A DNA stretch of 64,000 nucleotides from Gammaproteobacteria bacterium. Lineage in GTDB: Bacteria > Pseudomonadota > Gammaproteobacteria > Steroidobacterales > Steroidobacteraceae. The stretch's first letter is position 1; every line of letters starts with the position of its first letter. The notes under the pieces are model-generated. The model searched no databases and had not been told where the DNA came from. It saw only the letters and a list, made by a program, of their open reading frames with translations. The stretch is taken from the NCBI GenBank assembly GCA_025355645.1, contig JANXZG010000014.1, positions 1-64,000 on the forward strand, in the 5' to 3' direction. Positions 1-9,290 of the stretch are shown in pieces. The position numbers were made by a program, and so were the translations under genes.

Positions 1-2562
1 GTCTTGCTATTGGCCCCGCTACCGCAGTTTGATCGGGCGGCGCAACAGACATCGAATTTCGCAGAGGAGGGCTGGTTTCGCCGCAGGCAGGCCTCGCTTG
101 CAAAGTGCGGAACGATCCTGGCTGCAACGGAAAGCTCGCGACGCGAACTTGCTGCAGCCCTGCATTTCGAAATAAACCACGTGATCAGCGTCGGTCTGGC
201 ATGCGAACCATCATTTAGGGACTTGGGATTTACGGAGGAGGAGAGAACCCGTATCCGGACAGTACACGGGATGCAAAAGCCTTGCATTCTTCATACAGGT
301 GGCGCGAATTCCCCGGAGTTTGCCGCTACGCTGGTCAAGGCCTTTCTTCACCTTGAACAGACAGTTAGAGATCGGTATCAGCTGGCGTTCATTGGCAATT
401 ATCGACCGCAGGATATCGGGTACCTGCAGGCGCTCGTCAGCTCCGGTGGACTGACCGAGGGCGATATTTGTTTCTTGGGGGATCTGTCAGAGCCGGATTT
501 GATCCGCCTGTACAACGTTTGCGCGCTATTGGTATTGCCGCCGTTGTCCAACGGCCTTTACCTGCCTGCAATTGAAGCAATGGCCTGCGGCTTGCCCGTC
601 GTTGCCGCAAATACCCCCGACGCATTAGAGGTGCTCGGCCTGGACGCGGCCCTATTCGATGCTCTTTCCATCAAAGCGGTAACCGAAAAGCTTAGAGCTG
701 CACTGACGGATGCCTCCCTCAGATCGCAGCCTATAGTCCGTGGAAAGCTACGGGAGAGGGAATTTTCCGCGAACCAAAGTGCACGGCTCCTCTGGCGGGA
801 AGTAGTGAAATTACACGGAGTATCGTACCGGGCGGCCTCCCCGCTGGTAAACGTAGATCGGTCGGGAATATTCAGGAAACGGCATCTGAAGATTCTTGTC
901 ACCAAACTGGACCACCTCGGCGATTTCATTTTATCCATCCCGGCGCTGTCCAAGCTCAGAGCACGATATCCTGACGCCGAGATTGATATTGTCGTTGGCA
1001 GCTGGAACATCGCCTTAGTCAAAAAGTTGAAGTATTTTCGCAATGTATTCGCATTTGATTTTTTTAAGAGAAAATCGTCAGAACAGGCTTCGGCAAGTAA
1101 CGCGGAGTTGTCGACACTCCTGCGCGCTATGGATGTTTATGACTTCGCGATTGACTTGCGCCGACAGCCAGACAGCCGCTTTTTTCTGCTAAATGTTAAT
1201 GCGCATCTGAGAATTGGCTATCAGACATTTGATCAATCCATCGATGAACGGCTGGATATCGTGTTGCGGGCTTACAAGGAAGGGGCACATGTCCGAACCC
1301 CGCACAATCAGACTCCCATTTCGAAGCAGATACTGCACCTGGTTGATGCACTGCCAGCGGATGTCAATGACTTTGTGTCATTACCTGAAATCTCGGGCGG
1401 GGCAGGGCGCGAACCGGGCCGGGTCGCCATATTTCCCAAAGCAGGTACTGATGCTAGGGAATGGGATCCAGAAAAAATCCGGCAGCTGGTCGACAAATTC
1501 CTCGCATTGCCAGCGGTTAAGGATCTGCAATTATTCTTCATCAGTGAGGCTGAAGCGGCGCAGTACGGCTTTGCTGAAAGCGCGCGCATGAAGGTGAATA
1601 TCGGTCTCGGTTTTCCCGAGTTAGTGCAACTGTTGGCCAGTAGCACTCTGTGCATCGCAAATAACTCAGGCGGAGTTCATCTCGCATCCTACCTCGGGGT
1701 GCCGACGATCGGCATCTATTCCGGCCACGAATTGTCGGCAGAATGGGGACCGCAGTTCCACGACAGTGTGGTAATTCATCGCGGTGCCAGTTGTGCTCCC
1801 TGCCATCTCGGTAGCAAGGCCGATTGTCCCTACGACAATTTCTGTCTTGGGGATATAGCCGTAGAGGACGTTTACCGTAAAAGCATGGAAGTTCTCGCCG
1901 CGGATACCGTGGAGATAGACGGGCCGGCGCTTTCTACTGCAAGCGTCGGGCTGCAACGCAGTGACGAAGAAATAGTCAGACACCTGATAGCCGATCTTGG
2001 GGCTCTCTCGGACCCTGGAGGACCGCAGCTTCTGCTCCAGGTATCCACGATCATAGCCCACAACCACCCAACGTATTCCTCCTTATCGGATACCGATTTT
2101 GCGTACGACAAAATGGTAAATACGATCCTGAATCATCGATCTACAGCGATTGAATGGGTGGGATTCGGGTCGGCGGAGAGGGAATATCGCTGGACAGATG
2201 GTAAGCTGGTGGCGATGCATTTTTACCTGGAAGGGGAAATAGAGGTACCGCCATTCGCACGGCTGTTGTTGGTATTCGATACTTATAAAAAACAGCGCAT
2301 CGGGGTGAAGTTCAATAGCATGCAAGTTTGCAATGTGATTAGGTCAGGAAGGAGAAATCTGCTTTCATTGCCGGTAAAAAACCTGCGCTACGGATTGAAT
2401 AGGTTGGAATTCGTGCTGCCTGACGCGGTAAGCCCGGGCACTATTGATACGCGCGAGCTAGGAATGGCGGTCCGGACTTTGAAAATTGTAGTAGAAGATG
2501 AAAATGCATCGTTATTCCGGCGAAGCGCCCGGTGGGTGGACCCACTTATTCGATTGCGATAA
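1..2562 (+). CDS. Multidomain glycosyltransferase (GT4-type domain + GT9/heptosyltransferase-like domain + C-terminal beta-rich module); 5' truncated by window edge
   Basis: ORF is open from the window start. GT4-like 'LPPLSNGLYLPAIEAMACGLPVVAANTPDALEV'; GT9-like 'KILVTKLDHLGDFILSIPALSKLRARYPDAEIDIVVG' and 'CIANNSGGVHLASYLGVPTIGIYSG'. C-terminal ~120 aa is shared with the ORF at 3623-4744. Confidence 0.85.
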   Translation, partial: VLLLAPLPQFDRAAQQTSNFAEEGWFRRRQASLAKCGTILAATESSRRELAAALHFEINHVISVGLACEPSFRDLGFTEEERTRIRTVHGMQKPCILHTGGANSPEFAATLVKAFLHLEQTVRDRYQLAFIGNYRPQDIGYLQALVSSGGLTEGDICFLGDLSEPDLIRLYNVCALLVLPPLSNGLYLPAIEAMACGLPVVAANTPDALEVLGLDAALFDALSIKAVTEKLRAALTDASLRSQPIVRGKLREREFSANQSARLLWREVVKLHGVSYRAASPLVNVDRSGIFRKRHLKILVTKLDHLGDFILSIPALSKLRARYPDAEIDIVVGSWNIALVKKLKYFRNVFAFDFFKRKSSEQASASNAELSTLLRAMDVYDFAIDLRRQPDSRFFLLNVNAHLRIGYQTFDQSIDERLDIVLRAYKEGAHVRTPHNQTPISKQILHLVDALPADVNDFVSLPEISGGAGREPGRVAIFPKAGTDAREWDPEKIRQLVDKFLALPAVKDLQLFFISEAEAAQYGFAESARMKVNIGLGFPELVQLLASSTLCIANNSGGVHLASYLGVPTIGIYSGHELSAEWGPQFHDSVVIHRGASCAPCHLGSKADCPYDNFCLGDIAVEDVYRKSMEVLAADTVEIDGPALSTASVGLQRSDEEIVRHLIADLGALSDPGGPQLLLQVSTIIAHNHPTYSSLSDTDFAYDKMVNTILNHRSTAIEWVGFGSAEREYRWTDGKLVAMHFYLEGEIEVPPFARLLLVFDTYKKQRIGVKFNSMQVCNVIRSGRRNLLSLPVKNLRYGLNRLEFVLPDAVSPGTIDTRELGMAVRTLKIVVEDENASLFRRSARWVDPLIRLR

Positions 2563-2577
2563 CCGTCCGGATTGGGA

Positions 2578-3606
2578 TCAGATCAAATCGGGTACATCAC
2601 AGCGAGTTTCATCCAGACGCTTGTACAGGCCACGCAATTCCGGCATTGCGCCTTCTTTCAAAAGGTAGTTGCCCCGCACATATGGTATTGAAGCGGCCCT
2701 CAACTCGAACGGCTTCTTTCGAAAAAATGTTTTTGGGACGAGGCAGTCGGCGTACTCGTTCATTTCTTTCCACGCGACCCGGAAGGCTTCCGCGCCATCG
2801 CTGAGTTCGACCGTGCCTATGTCATCAGCCATAAGTTCTTCGAGTACGCGAGTATCGATGGCTGAGCGCATGACGCCTAATTTAATATGCATATTTGGTC
2901 GAGTCCGTCCCACTGCGTCATGGTCGATCCAGTTCAACGCACGAAGTATTTCCGTGTCGAAGGTATTGGGCGAGTGGTTATCGAGAATCTGTTCTTTGCG
3001 CACATTTGTCTCGCCGCGCCAGTCGAGGAACGTTTCGGCGAAGTGGCGGAATAGGTCAATGTTTTTTTCCCGCAAGGCATTATAGGAGACGAGTTTCAGG
3101 CTTTTCCTTCCGAAATGCCTGGCGATCGTAGCCCAGATGAGGCTGGTATTGATGAAACCCGAAAACTTTGGATGACGGATTGAGGCCATATAAAATTCCG
3201 GGAACGTAGAGAATAAGCCCGTTTTAATTGTTTGTTTCCAAGCCGATGGGATCCGCTCGCACCACCGACGGCAGTAATACACTATGTCGACCGGATGTTT
3301 TCCAATTGAATCCCGCAGCGCATCGAATTGCTCCGGTGTCAGGTTCTCGAAGGCCTCGCACGATAAAACAACAATGCGCGAATCGGTCGAATTGATACGT
3401 TGAAAGCCTTCCTTCACCTCGTCAAAGCGCTTTTCCCGCAATAGGCGGAAAAGCGGGTCATGCGTTATCTGATCGGGGCGTGTCCACCAGTTGTCCGGAT
3501 AATTGATGCCACTGGCACGAAGCGTGTCTCGTGCATGGAATAGCATGCTCTGCAGGTACTTGGAACCGGTCTTGGGTGGACCAATGTGAATGATATACTT
3601 CGGCAT
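2578..3606 (-). CDS. Sulfotransferase-like protein
   Basis: N-terminal PAPS-binding-loop-like 'YIIHIGPPKTGSKYLQSMLF'; length 342 aa. Confidence 0.7.
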   Translation of the reverse strand: MPKYIIHIGPPKTGSKYLQSMLFHARDTLRASGINYPDNWWTRPDQITHDPLFRLLREKRFDEVKEGFQRINSTDSRIVVLSCEAFENLTPEQFDALRDSIGKHPVDIVYYCRRWCERIPSAWKQTIKTGLFSTFPEFYMASIRHPKFSGFINTSLIWATIARHFGRKSLKLVSYNALREKNIDLFRHFAETFLDWRGETNVRKEQILDNHSPNTFDTEILRALNWIDHDAVGRTRPNMHIKLGVMRSAIDTRVLEELMADDIGTVELSDGAEAFRVAWKEMNEYADCLVPKTFFRKKPFELRAASIPYVRGNYLLKEGAMPELRGLYKRLDETRCDVPDLI

Positions 3607-3622
3607 GCGGTGGCAATCGGCC

Positions 3623-4744
3623 CTAGGTTCGATAAAAGAGGCGCCCGATCGCCGTCCAGAATCCCGACGGCTGCGCAGCAGGCTCGTCTTTACGGGCGGT
3701 TCGGGCGAATCTTATATTTCTTATCGCTATTCCCAAGTGCCGTTGGTCCGCCGCACTGGCCGGGCGGGTGGCATCCGGAAGCGTAAATTCCAGGGTGTTG
3801 AGTCCATGACGCATATTGTTGGCCGGAATTTCAAGCAATAGGTGCGCACCCTGTTGCGTTCTTAGGTAGACAGGCTGGGCATTCAAACCGATGTGGATGC
3901 GCTGCTTTCCGCACGTGTCAGCGATGATCGTGATATTTGCGCGGGCCGCCTGTGCCGCTTCCGCCTGTTCAGCGGAAAGGAAGAACTGGATTGACGCGCG
4001 CTCTCCTGTCGTCCACCGGAATTCGCCTTCGACGGAGTCGAATCCGATCCATGTAATCAAATCGGATTGCGGCCCAATGTCGATATTTATCAGTTCTGGG
4101 ATGATTTTCCAGGAAGGCTCCGCTATTTTTTCGAGAACCATCTCGATTTCGTAGCAACCGCCGGAATGAACATCGGGCGGGCTCGAGTAAGTGAATCCGA
4201 GATCGTTATCGATCAGATGGCGAAGCCGATAGCTATTGGGAAGGAGCGCTGACTCTACTTCCGACATTAAGGACGCCGGTGTGTAAAAGCGCTTGTGGTC
4301 GACGTTCCAGCGGGAAGGCGGGCCGGGTCGCTTTTCGTAAAGAAACTGATGCGGTACCGAAATAAGCATGAATCCGCCAACTCTCAGGACGCGATGCCAC
4401 TCGCGCAGAGCTCCCTTGTAGTCTTCTATGTGCTCCAGACAATGGCTGGAAAAAACAGCGTCTTGGCTTTCATCCTCGAACGGTAATGTTTTCCCATCGT
4501 AACCCGGGTACTGCAGATCGATTCCAATCGCCTGGGGCACAATCGGGACGGCGTTGTGAAGATAACCACGATAGCCAATATCAAGGATATTTGCGCCCGA
4601 GAGGTAACGGTCAACAAAGCCATTGAGGTGTTTTGTCTCAATTGTCTTGCCGGCCTCTGTCCCGACCGCCCGGGCTCCCACGTGGGGCGAATTATCCGAA
4701 AGGTCATTCATAAGGTAAGTCTGATCAATTCGCCCATATCGCAC
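3623..4744 (-). CDS. Class I SAM-dependent methyltransferase with C-terminal beta-rich module
   Basis: 'NILDIGYRG', 'DAVFSSHCLEHIEDYKGALREWHRVLRVGGFMLISVPH' (type 11 methyltransferase). C-terminus 'WIGFDSVEGEFRWTTGE...GLNTLEFTLPDATRP...HLGIAIRNIRF' matches the C-terminus of ORF 1-2562. Confidence 0.85.
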   Translation of the reverse strand: MRYGRIDQTYLMNDLSDNSPHVGARAVGTEAGKTIETKHLNGFVDRYLSGANILDIGYRGYLHNAVPIVPQAIGIDLQYPGYDGKTLPFEDESQDAVFSSHCLEHIEDYKGALREWHRVLRVGGFMLISVPHQFLYEKRPGPPSRWNVDHKRFYTPASLMSEVESALLPNSYRLRHLIDNDLGFTYSSPPDVHSGGCYEIEMVLEKIAEPSWKIIPELINIDIGPQSDLITWIGFDSVEGEFRWTTGERASIQFFLSAEQAEAAQAARANITIIADTCGKQRIHIGLNAQPVYLRTQQGAHLLLEIPANNMRHGLNTLEFTLPDATRPASAADQRHLGIAIRNIRFARTARKDEPAAQPSGFWTAIGRLFYRT

Positions 4745-4886
4745 AAGACTGCGGGCCGGCTAAAGGCGGGAAGCCCGAGGCGCGCACGGCTTTATCGTCG
4801 CCGCCGCTGCGGTAGACCGATGTTACTATGACGGCTAGAATCAGCACGGTTATCTCTTCAATTATGCCTAAAAAGCGATAAATTGC

Positions 4887-6494
4887 ATGAATGAATTAAA
4901 GACCGCGATAGTCATAAGTGGAATGCACCGCAGCGGAACCTCTTCAATTGCGGGCGTAATCAGCATGCTCGGAGCATCGTTGCCGGAAGGCCAGTTAATG
5001 TCTCCGAAGGGCGACAACCCGCGTGGGTTTTTTGAGTCGGAAAAAATCAAAACCCTCAACGACCGAATTCTTACAGCTTCTGGTACCGATTGGTCCGATT
5101 GGCGCACCGTCAACAATGACTGGCAAAGTAATCCGAATTATCCTGATTTTCTTGAAGCTGCTTCACGTGTGCTTGCCGAGGAACATGGAAACTCCCGCTT
5201 CATCCTTCTGAAGGATCCGCGTTTCTCGAAACTTCTTCCGTTTTGGCTGCTCGCTCTAGCGAAATCGGGGTTTAGAGCCTGCCATGTCATTCCCGTCCGT
5301 CATCCCGATGAGGTTGCGGTTTCGCTGGGCAAGTTACACGCGGTGCCGAAAAACGTCGCAAAACTGACGTGGGTTCGGCACTTTCTGGATGCAGAACTCT
5401 ATTCCAGGTACCAACCCCGGGTGTTTGTGTTTTGGGATGATCTGCTGGATTCATGGGAACGCATCGCTGCCGATATTGCGGAAAAGTTCAACATCAGCTG
5501 GCCTCGGCTGACCGACCAGGTGCGGACCGAGATCGACCAATTTCTGAGCCGCGAACTTCGGCACTATCGTGAATCGCCGAATGACAATGGCATTAAAAGT
5601 CTGGGTAATGACTATATTGATGGAGCTTTCACTGCACTTAAGCTTTTCAGCAAAGATCCCACCTCCGCAAAGGCTGCCGGACTTTTTGAGACAATTCGGA
5701 CTGATTTTCTCAGAACCGAACGAATATACGGGCCCGTCTTTGCCGACCTTGATGCGCTACGTAAACGCGTCGAGCTGGATCGCGATCAGTCGCAAGCGGA
5801 TCGAGATCAGACCAGATCGACTCTGAATGCTTCAATCCAGAAGCGAGACGAACTCGACCACGCCCTCGAGAAAAAGTCCGCGGTTGCCGCTAAACTGGAC
5901 CACCAGCTAAAGATTGCTGTGCGACTTATTCGTTCGGCGCAAAGCCGCCTGGATGAACTGCGCAACATGAATGTGTTTCGAAAAGTTTTTAGGGTATTGA
6001 AGAACGATGACATCTACTTCAAATTAGATTATCTCACGGCAGAAATAAAGTTAGATAAAAGCCAGCTGGACAGTGAGCTTAAAGACCTTGACCCGGACAT
6101 CGCATCGTTGGGCTTGCAGGAAATATTGCAGTTAAATGGTATTCAGTTTCTGGCGGGAGCTTACGGGCGGTTGCTCAAGCGTCAACCCGATGAAAGCGGC
6201 ATATCGTTCTACCTGCCTCGGATGCTAGATGGCACTCCGAAGATTCAGATTCTTGCCGAGATTGCATTGTCTGCGGAGGCCCGGAACTTAGCGCTTGAAC
6301 TGCCCGGATTGTCATCGGCCAATTTTATTTATCGGCTCTCGAAGGCGCCGCTTCTGGGCGCAGTCGTGCGACTGTTATCAGCAGTCGAGGGGATTTCCGC
6401 AGTAGACAGGCGTTTGCGCGCAATCGAACAGGCACTCTATCTGAATAATCGCCAATCTGTACTGATACGATCCTGGCCGAAATTGCCGGAATAA
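4887..6494 (+). CDS. Sulfotransferase family protein with coiled coil and C-terminal DUF4214-like domain
   Basis: 'AIVISGMHRSGTSSIAGVISMLGA' P-loop-like PAPS site; coiled coil 'DLDALRKRVELDRDQSQADRDQ...'; C-terminal 'FLAGAYGRLLKRQPDESGISFYLPRMLDGTPKIQILAEIALSAEAR'. Confidence 0.8.
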   Translation: MNELKTAIVISGMHRSGTSSIAGVISMLGASLPEGQLMSPKGDNPRGFFESEKIKTLNDRILTASGTDWSDWRTVNNDWQSNPNYPDFLEAASRVLAEEHGNSRFILLKDPRFSKLLPFWLLALAKSGFRACHVIPVRHPDEVAVSLGKLHAVPKNVAKLTWVRHFLDAELYSRYQPRVFVFWDDLLDSWERIAADIAEKFNISWPRLTDQVRTEIDQFLSRELRHYRESPNDNGIKSLGNDYIDGAFTALKLFSKDPTSAKAAGLFETIRTDFLRTERIYGPVFADLDALRKRVELDRDQSQADRDQTRSTLNASIQKRDELDHALEKKSAVAAKLDHQLKIAVRLIRSAQSRLDELRNMNVFRKVFRVLKNDDIYFKLDYLTAEIKLDKSQLDSELKDLDPDIASLGLQEILQLNGIQFLAGAYGRLLKRQPDESGISFYLPRMLDGTPKIQILAEIALSAEARNLALELPGLSSANFIYRLSKAPLLGAVVRLLSAVEGISAVDRRLRAIEQALYLNNRQSVLIRSWPKLPE

Positions 6495-6518
6495 TGGTGC
6501 TTATCTACGGACATTGGC

Positions 6519-9290
6519 ATGACCGGCGCCGATGATATGCTCGCGCACGATGCCGCCGGACACCTGATTTCATCGCTAGAAACAGGGGATCTTGACGGAC
6601 TTCTACGGCTGCGCGGAAGGCAGTTTGTCGAGAGCGCGTATGCTGTCCTGCTATTGCGCAAGCCCGATGCCGGCGGCTTCGACTGTTATTTGCCGAGATT
6701 GCGCGGCGGCACCCCCAAGATTCAAATACTGCTGGAACTCGCTGCCTCGGCAGAATCGCGCGAGCTCGGAGTGGGACTTCCGGGACTGCGGCGCGCTGTG
6801 ATGTTGTACCAGTTGGGCAACCTGCCGGTTTTAGGGCGGTTCGTCAGGAGCATGTTCGGGACAGAAGGAAATTCCCGGTTTGAGACGAGACTGCGTGCCG
6901 TAGAGGAAGGGGTGCACGAGAACATCGGCGTGAATGACCTATTCAAAGATGGATCTCTCAATGATCCAACGGGAGTGCGTAGGCTTGTCAGGAATTCGGG
7001 CCTTTTTGATGCGGACTGGTATCGCGAGCAGTCACCGAGGCTGGGTGCCAATGTAGATTTGTTAGATCATTTTCTGAAAATAGGAGGATTTGAAGGGCGT
7101 TCTCCCAGTGCGAACTTCGACGCCGAGTTGTATCTTCTTTGGTACGCCGATGTCAGGAAGCTGGGCCTCAACCCCCTGGTGCATTATCTCCTACACGGAA
7201 AGTCAGAGAAGCGGCGATATCTCGCCACAGCGGAGGCTGCGAGTCTGGGGGTTTTTAGCCCAATTCCGGTGACGATGGCACGGATCGTTTGCCTGAAGAC
7301 GCCGGTTGTACCAGCCGAAGCCGCCGTTTTCATAACGCATTCTGCCGACGGCCGAATTAAAGCTCACGTAGTCCATTGCATTTCGGAATTGAAGCGAAAT
7401 GGCATCGGCGTGGTCCTTGTGATTGCTGCAGACAAACCCATGGAAGATATGGCGCCTGAAATCGATTCACTGGTTTCAGGATTATTCGTCAGGGAGAACA
7501 AGGGATACGATTTTGCAGCCTGGGCGCATGTCCTGCAATTGTACCCATCGCTCTTCGCGGCGCCGATCCTGTACTTGGTCAATGACAGTATTTTTGGACC
7601 ACTGAACCGAGACAAATTTGCAGCGTTGCTGGAACGCATTAGATGCAAAAATGCGGACGTCATTGGCTTGACGGACAGCGATGAGCACGAATGGCACCTA
7701 CAGAGCTACTTCCTCGCCTTCAAACCGCGTGCGCTCTCTCAAATTCCGTTTCATCGTTTTTTCAATGCCATTAGTATACTCACTGAAAAAGATGATGTTA
7801 TCCGCCACTATGAGCTAAAGCTCGCGTCGTACTTGCGGGACCATGGACTCGCCGTCGCGGTGATATTCGATGCGCCTTATATTGAAATTCCGAATCATCG
7901 CTACAATAAGACCCTTTTTTATTGGAAGCAGCTCATCGAGGAAGGCTCGCCGTTCGTCAAGGTGGGAGCACTACGGCGCGACCATGAAGCTATCGACACA
8001 TCAGGCTGGCGCGAGATCGTGGCACGGGAAGGTTACGATCCAAGCCTTATCGATAGCCTTCTGACGAAGGCTCCAACGGCGGATAAAGCGGAATTCGGGA
8101 GCCCCGGCGGCGACGGGGAAAATGTCGCCGCTTTTATTGACCGCTCGCGGCCAAAACCAACGCGACCGCTGCGGGTGTCGCTGATCGGTCCATGGAATTA
8201 CGACAATGGCCTGGGATTTGCGAGCCGCGGTTACATCACCGCATTGTGGCACACAGATTTTCTCGTAAACATCCATGCCATTCGAACTCCGTTTCATATA
8301 CACAAGCAGATGGCGCCCATGGTGGACTGTCGATCTTTTTCAGGCGATGCGGACCTGGTCATTGTGCATCTGAATCCAGATGGCTGGTTTGGAGTACTCA
8401 GCGATGAGCATCGGCTGATCATGGCGAGGGCAAGAAAAATTGTTGGTGCCTGGGTCTGGGAAACGCAAAAAATACCGGAGAACTGGTACCCGGGGTTTGA
8501 CGAAGTCGATGCCATATGGGCGCCGAGCCGATATTGTGCCGAGGTATACGCCAGCTCGGCAAAAGTCCCGATCGAGGTGATTCCGTATTTCATCGCTGTA
8601 CGGCCGATCACCGTTGACGATGCAAGCCGGCAAGCGATGCGCGGCGAATTCGGCATTTTACGCGACCAACGGATCATTCTCTATTGCTTTGACGGGGCCA
8701 GTTATGTGGTGCGAAAGAACCCGGCCGGCCTTATAAAGGCATTTGCGGATTCGGGACTCGCCCGGGATGGGTGGGTGTTAATTCTAAAAACCAAAAATCT
8801 GTTTGATACGCCGAGCCAGGGAAGAAAGTTGCAGGAGCAGGCATTTCAGACCCCGGGTGTGTTGCTAATCGATCGATCGTTCGATTCGGCGATGATGGAC
8901 GTGCTCATGAATCTCGCCGATATTTACGCTTCGTCCCACTGTTCAGAGGGTTTCGGCATGACGATTGCGGAAGCCATGGCGCTGGGCAAGATCGCCGTAG
9001 CAACGGATTATGGAGGAAGCCGGGATTTTCTCGATGACAAGTGCGGCTACCCGGTGCCATATGCCCTGCGTACACTGACCGAAGACCACGGTCATTACAC
9101 CCGCGGCACAATCTGGGCAGAGGTCGATACCACGGCGTTGGCGGAAAGCCTGCGAAAAGCGGCGGACAAAGTTGACAGCGGCGATATGTCCATTGGTCAG
9201 GCGGCGCGCAACCGGATCCGGCTGAATTATTCGTCGAAGGCCGTCGGCGACGCGATGCAGCGAGCAGCTGCGGCTGTGCTGAGCATTTGA
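6519..9290 (+). CDS. DUF4214-like + rhamnan-synthesis-F-like + GT4 glycosyltransferase fusion
   Basis: N-terminal 'FVESAYAVLLLRKPDAGGFDCYLPRLRGGTPKIQILLELAASAESR'; RgpF-like 'AAVFITHSADGRIKAHVVHCISELKRNGIGVVLVIAADKP...RENKGYDFAAW'; GT4 'ASSHCSEGFGMTIAEAMALGKIAVATDYGGSRDFL'. Confidence 0.85.
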   Translation: MTGADDMLAHDAAGHLISSLETGDLDGLLRLRGRQFVESAYAVLLLRKPDAGGFDCYLPRLRGGTPKIQILLELAASAESRELGVGLPGLRRAVMLYQLGNLPVLGRFVRSMFGTEGNSRFETRLRAVEEGVHENIGVNDLFKDGSLNDPTGVRRLVRNSGLFDADWYREQSPRLGANVDLLDHFLKIGGFEGRSPSANFDAELYLLWYADVRKLGLNPLVHYLLHGKSEKRRYLATAEAASLGVFSPIPVTMARIVCLKTPVVPAEAAVFITHSADGRIKAHVVHCISELKRNGIGVVLVIAADKPMEDMAPEIDSLVSGLFVRENKGYDFAAWAHVLQLYPSLFAAPILYLVNDSIFGPLNRDKFAALLERIRCKNADVIGLTDSDEHEWHLQSYFLAFKPRALSQIPFHRFFNAISILTEKDDVIRHYELKLASYLRDHGLAVAVIFDAPYIEIPNHRYNKTLFYWKQLIEEGSPFVKVGALRRDHEAIDTSGWREIVAREGYDPSLIDSLLTKAPTADKAEFGSPGGDGENVAAFIDRSRPKPTRPLRVSLIGPWNYDNGLGFASRGYITALWHTDFLVNIHAIRTPFHIHKQMAPMVDCRSFSGDADLVIVHLNPDGWFGVLSDEHRLIMARARKIVGAWVWETQKIPENWYPGFDEVDAIWAPSRYCAEVYASSAKVPIEVIPYFIAVRPITVDDASRQAMRGEFGILRDQRIILYCFDGASYVVRKNPAGLIKAFADSGLARDGWVLILKTKNLFDTPSQGRKLQEQAFQTPGVLLIDRSFDSAMMDVLMNLADIYASSHCSEGFGMTIAEAMALGKIAVATDYGGSRDFLDDKCGYPVPYALRTLTEDHGHYTRGTIWAEVDTTALAESLRKAADKVDSGDMSIGQAARNRIRLNYSSKAVGDAMQRAAAAVLSI

